NCBI RefSeq assembly: GCF_018323985.1
Contig: NZ_AP024590.1
Location: 1,612,001 to 1,676,000, forward strand
Direction: 5' to 3'
Source of the DNA: Enterobacter kobei
Lineage (GTDB): Bacteria > Pseudomonadota > Gammaproteobacteria > Enterobacterales > Enterobacteriaceae
Length of the DNA: 64,000 nt
Positions 63,248 to 64,000 of the stretch are shown here, one piece after another. How positions within the stretch are numbered: position 1 is the first letter of the stretch; each line of letters starts with the position of its first letter. The notes below the pieces were generated by a model. The model did not search any database. It saw only the letters and a list, made by a program, of their open reading frames with translations, and was not told the DNA's origin. The translations under genes were made by a program, and so were the position numbers.

Positions 63248-64000
63248 ATGGCTGCTAATTTATTAATAATACTTTTTTTTACATTCGCCACATTAATTGC
63301 TAATTCACGGTTAAAAATTTTTAGTTTCAAGCCAACATTTTTAGGTGCTTTATTTCTTTTGTCTCTATTTGTGCAAATAGTTCCTGGAACAGTATTAGTT
63401 GCTTTTTTTGATTATCCAATGTCTTTTGGGGTCGATACGCTAATTACGGAAGAAAGCAAGCTTGAAACATTCCAATATACTTTTTTATCTATATCAATTT
63501 TACTGCTTATAATTTCTGTTGCCTCATACATATGTCATTTTGATATCGAAATTGGAAAGCTGAATACCAGTCATTTCCGCATAAAATTAATTACTTTTTT
63601 TTCACTGCTCGTAATTTTTCTTAAAATAATGTCAGTTGGAAATATTCCTTTTTTATTGGCCCTTAAAGGTGATTTTGATGGGGCTGCGTTGGCTAAAGCA
63701 CAAATTTTAAAAAATGAAGTTGGTTTAGGAGGGCTTTTCATTGGCTATATCTTTGTGTATTTCCCCTATATTTCTCTTGTCTGTTCTTATATCCATAAAA
63801 AGAAGCACATATTGGGAACGTTGCTATTTAGGATCAATGTTTTATTAATTGTAATTTATAGCATATACGATATGCAAAAATCAAAATTAATTGTCGTTGT
63901 TTTTATCTTATTCATTCTTTATTTAAAGTCTGTAAAAAGTATAAATTATCTTCTTGTAACTATCATACCTACATTTAGCATTGTTATTTTATGTGCTTTT
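63248..64000 (+). CDS. wzy: Probable O-antigen polymerase Wzy (3' end outside window)
   Basis: An open frame starts at the ATG at 63248 (MAANLLIILFFTFATLIANS), preceded by AGAGAAGA, and stays open for 251 codons to the window edge. The product is strongly hydrophobic with several predicted membrane segments and a loop carrying LALKGDFDGAALAKAQILKN, resembling O-antigen ligase/polymerase-family loops. Next to wzx and extremely AT-rich, as Wzy genes usually are. The assignment rests on topology and location, since Wzy sequences are poorly conserved. Confidence 0.75.
   Translation, partial: MAANLLIILFFTFATLIANSRLKIFSFKPTFLGALFLLSLFVQIVPGTVLVAFFDYPMSFGVDTLITEESKLETFQYTFLSISILLLIISVASYICHFDIEIGKLNTSHFRIKLITFFSLLVIFLKIMSVGNIPFLLALKGDFDGAALAKAQILKNEVGLGGLFIGYIFVYFPYISLVCSYIHKKKHILGTLLFRINVLLIVIYSIYDMQKSKLIVVVFILFILYLKSVKSINYLLVTIIPTFSIVILCAF

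Overview
The window comes from the chromosome of a member of the Enterobacteriaceae, not E. coli itself. Gene order and protein lengths closely follow the E. coli K-12 segment yegS-yegQ-baeRS-mdtDCBA-alkA-yegE-udk-dcd-asmA-yegH-wza...wcaM-galF, but base composition is GC-rich (mid-50s per cent by eye). The P2 remnant next to cyaR is absent, and an SHV-like beta-lactamase and a PhoX-type phosphatase sit where E. coli has yegI/pphC. A complete colanic acid locus argues against Klebsiella/Raoultella, which carry a cps capsule locus there. Enterobacter, Leclercia, Lelliottia, Citrobacter or a relative would fit; the sequence alone does not decide.

Layout. 1-3272: four genes of a dipeptide/oligopeptide-type ABC transporter (two permeases, the first cut by the window edge, and two ATPases), substrate unknown. 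3333-6060: yegS, the sRNA gene cyaR and yegQ (trhP), all on the minus strand, then a large inverted repeat. 6061-17016: minus-strand operon mdtABCD-baeSR, a drug-efflux system with its envelope-stress two-component regulator. 17233-19206: a Tat-exported PhoX-family phosphatase, divergent from mdtA. 19207-19346: a cluster of REP units. 19347-21570: a class A beta-lactamase gene 4 bases behind yegD. 21694-31047: alkA, yegE, udk, dcd, asmA, yegH.

31048-54292: a roughly 700-base regulatory region with a JUMPstart/ops (RfaH) element, then the complete colanic acid operon wza-wzb-wzc-wcaABCDEF-gmd-fcl-gmm-wcaI-manC-manB-wcaJ-wzxC-wcaKLM. Gmd, Fcl, Gmm, ManC and ManB supply GDP-fucose and GDP-mannose; WcaJ starts the repeat on undecaprenyl phosphate; WcaA/C/E/I/L add sugars; WcaB/F acetylate; WcaK pyruvylates; WzxC flips; WcaD polymerises; Wza/Wzb/Wzc control chain length and export.

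54493-64000: start of the O-antigen locus. gnu (makes GalNAc-PP-undecaprenol) and galF precede a terminator and a second, textbook 39-base JUMPstart element. Then come rmlB, rmlA, an FdtA/QdtA-type 3,4-ketoisomerase, an FdtB/QdtB-type aminotransferase, a Wzx flippase, an O-acetyltransferase, a GT2 glycosyltransferase and the first 251 codons of a probable Wzy polymerase, which runs off the window. Base composition drops sharply to AT-rich inside the 3' part of rmlB, marking the junction between conserved flank and exchangeable serotype genes. The predicted O unit starts with GalNAc and contains a 3-amino-3,6-dideoxyhexose (Fuc3N or Qui3N type).

No tRNA, rRNA, insertion sequence, prophage or CRISPR array was seen. 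The most notable departures from the E. coli arrangement are the resident-looking beta-lactamase, the O-antigen sugar pathway with mixed specificity residues, and REP-type repeats inserted within the colanic acid operon.
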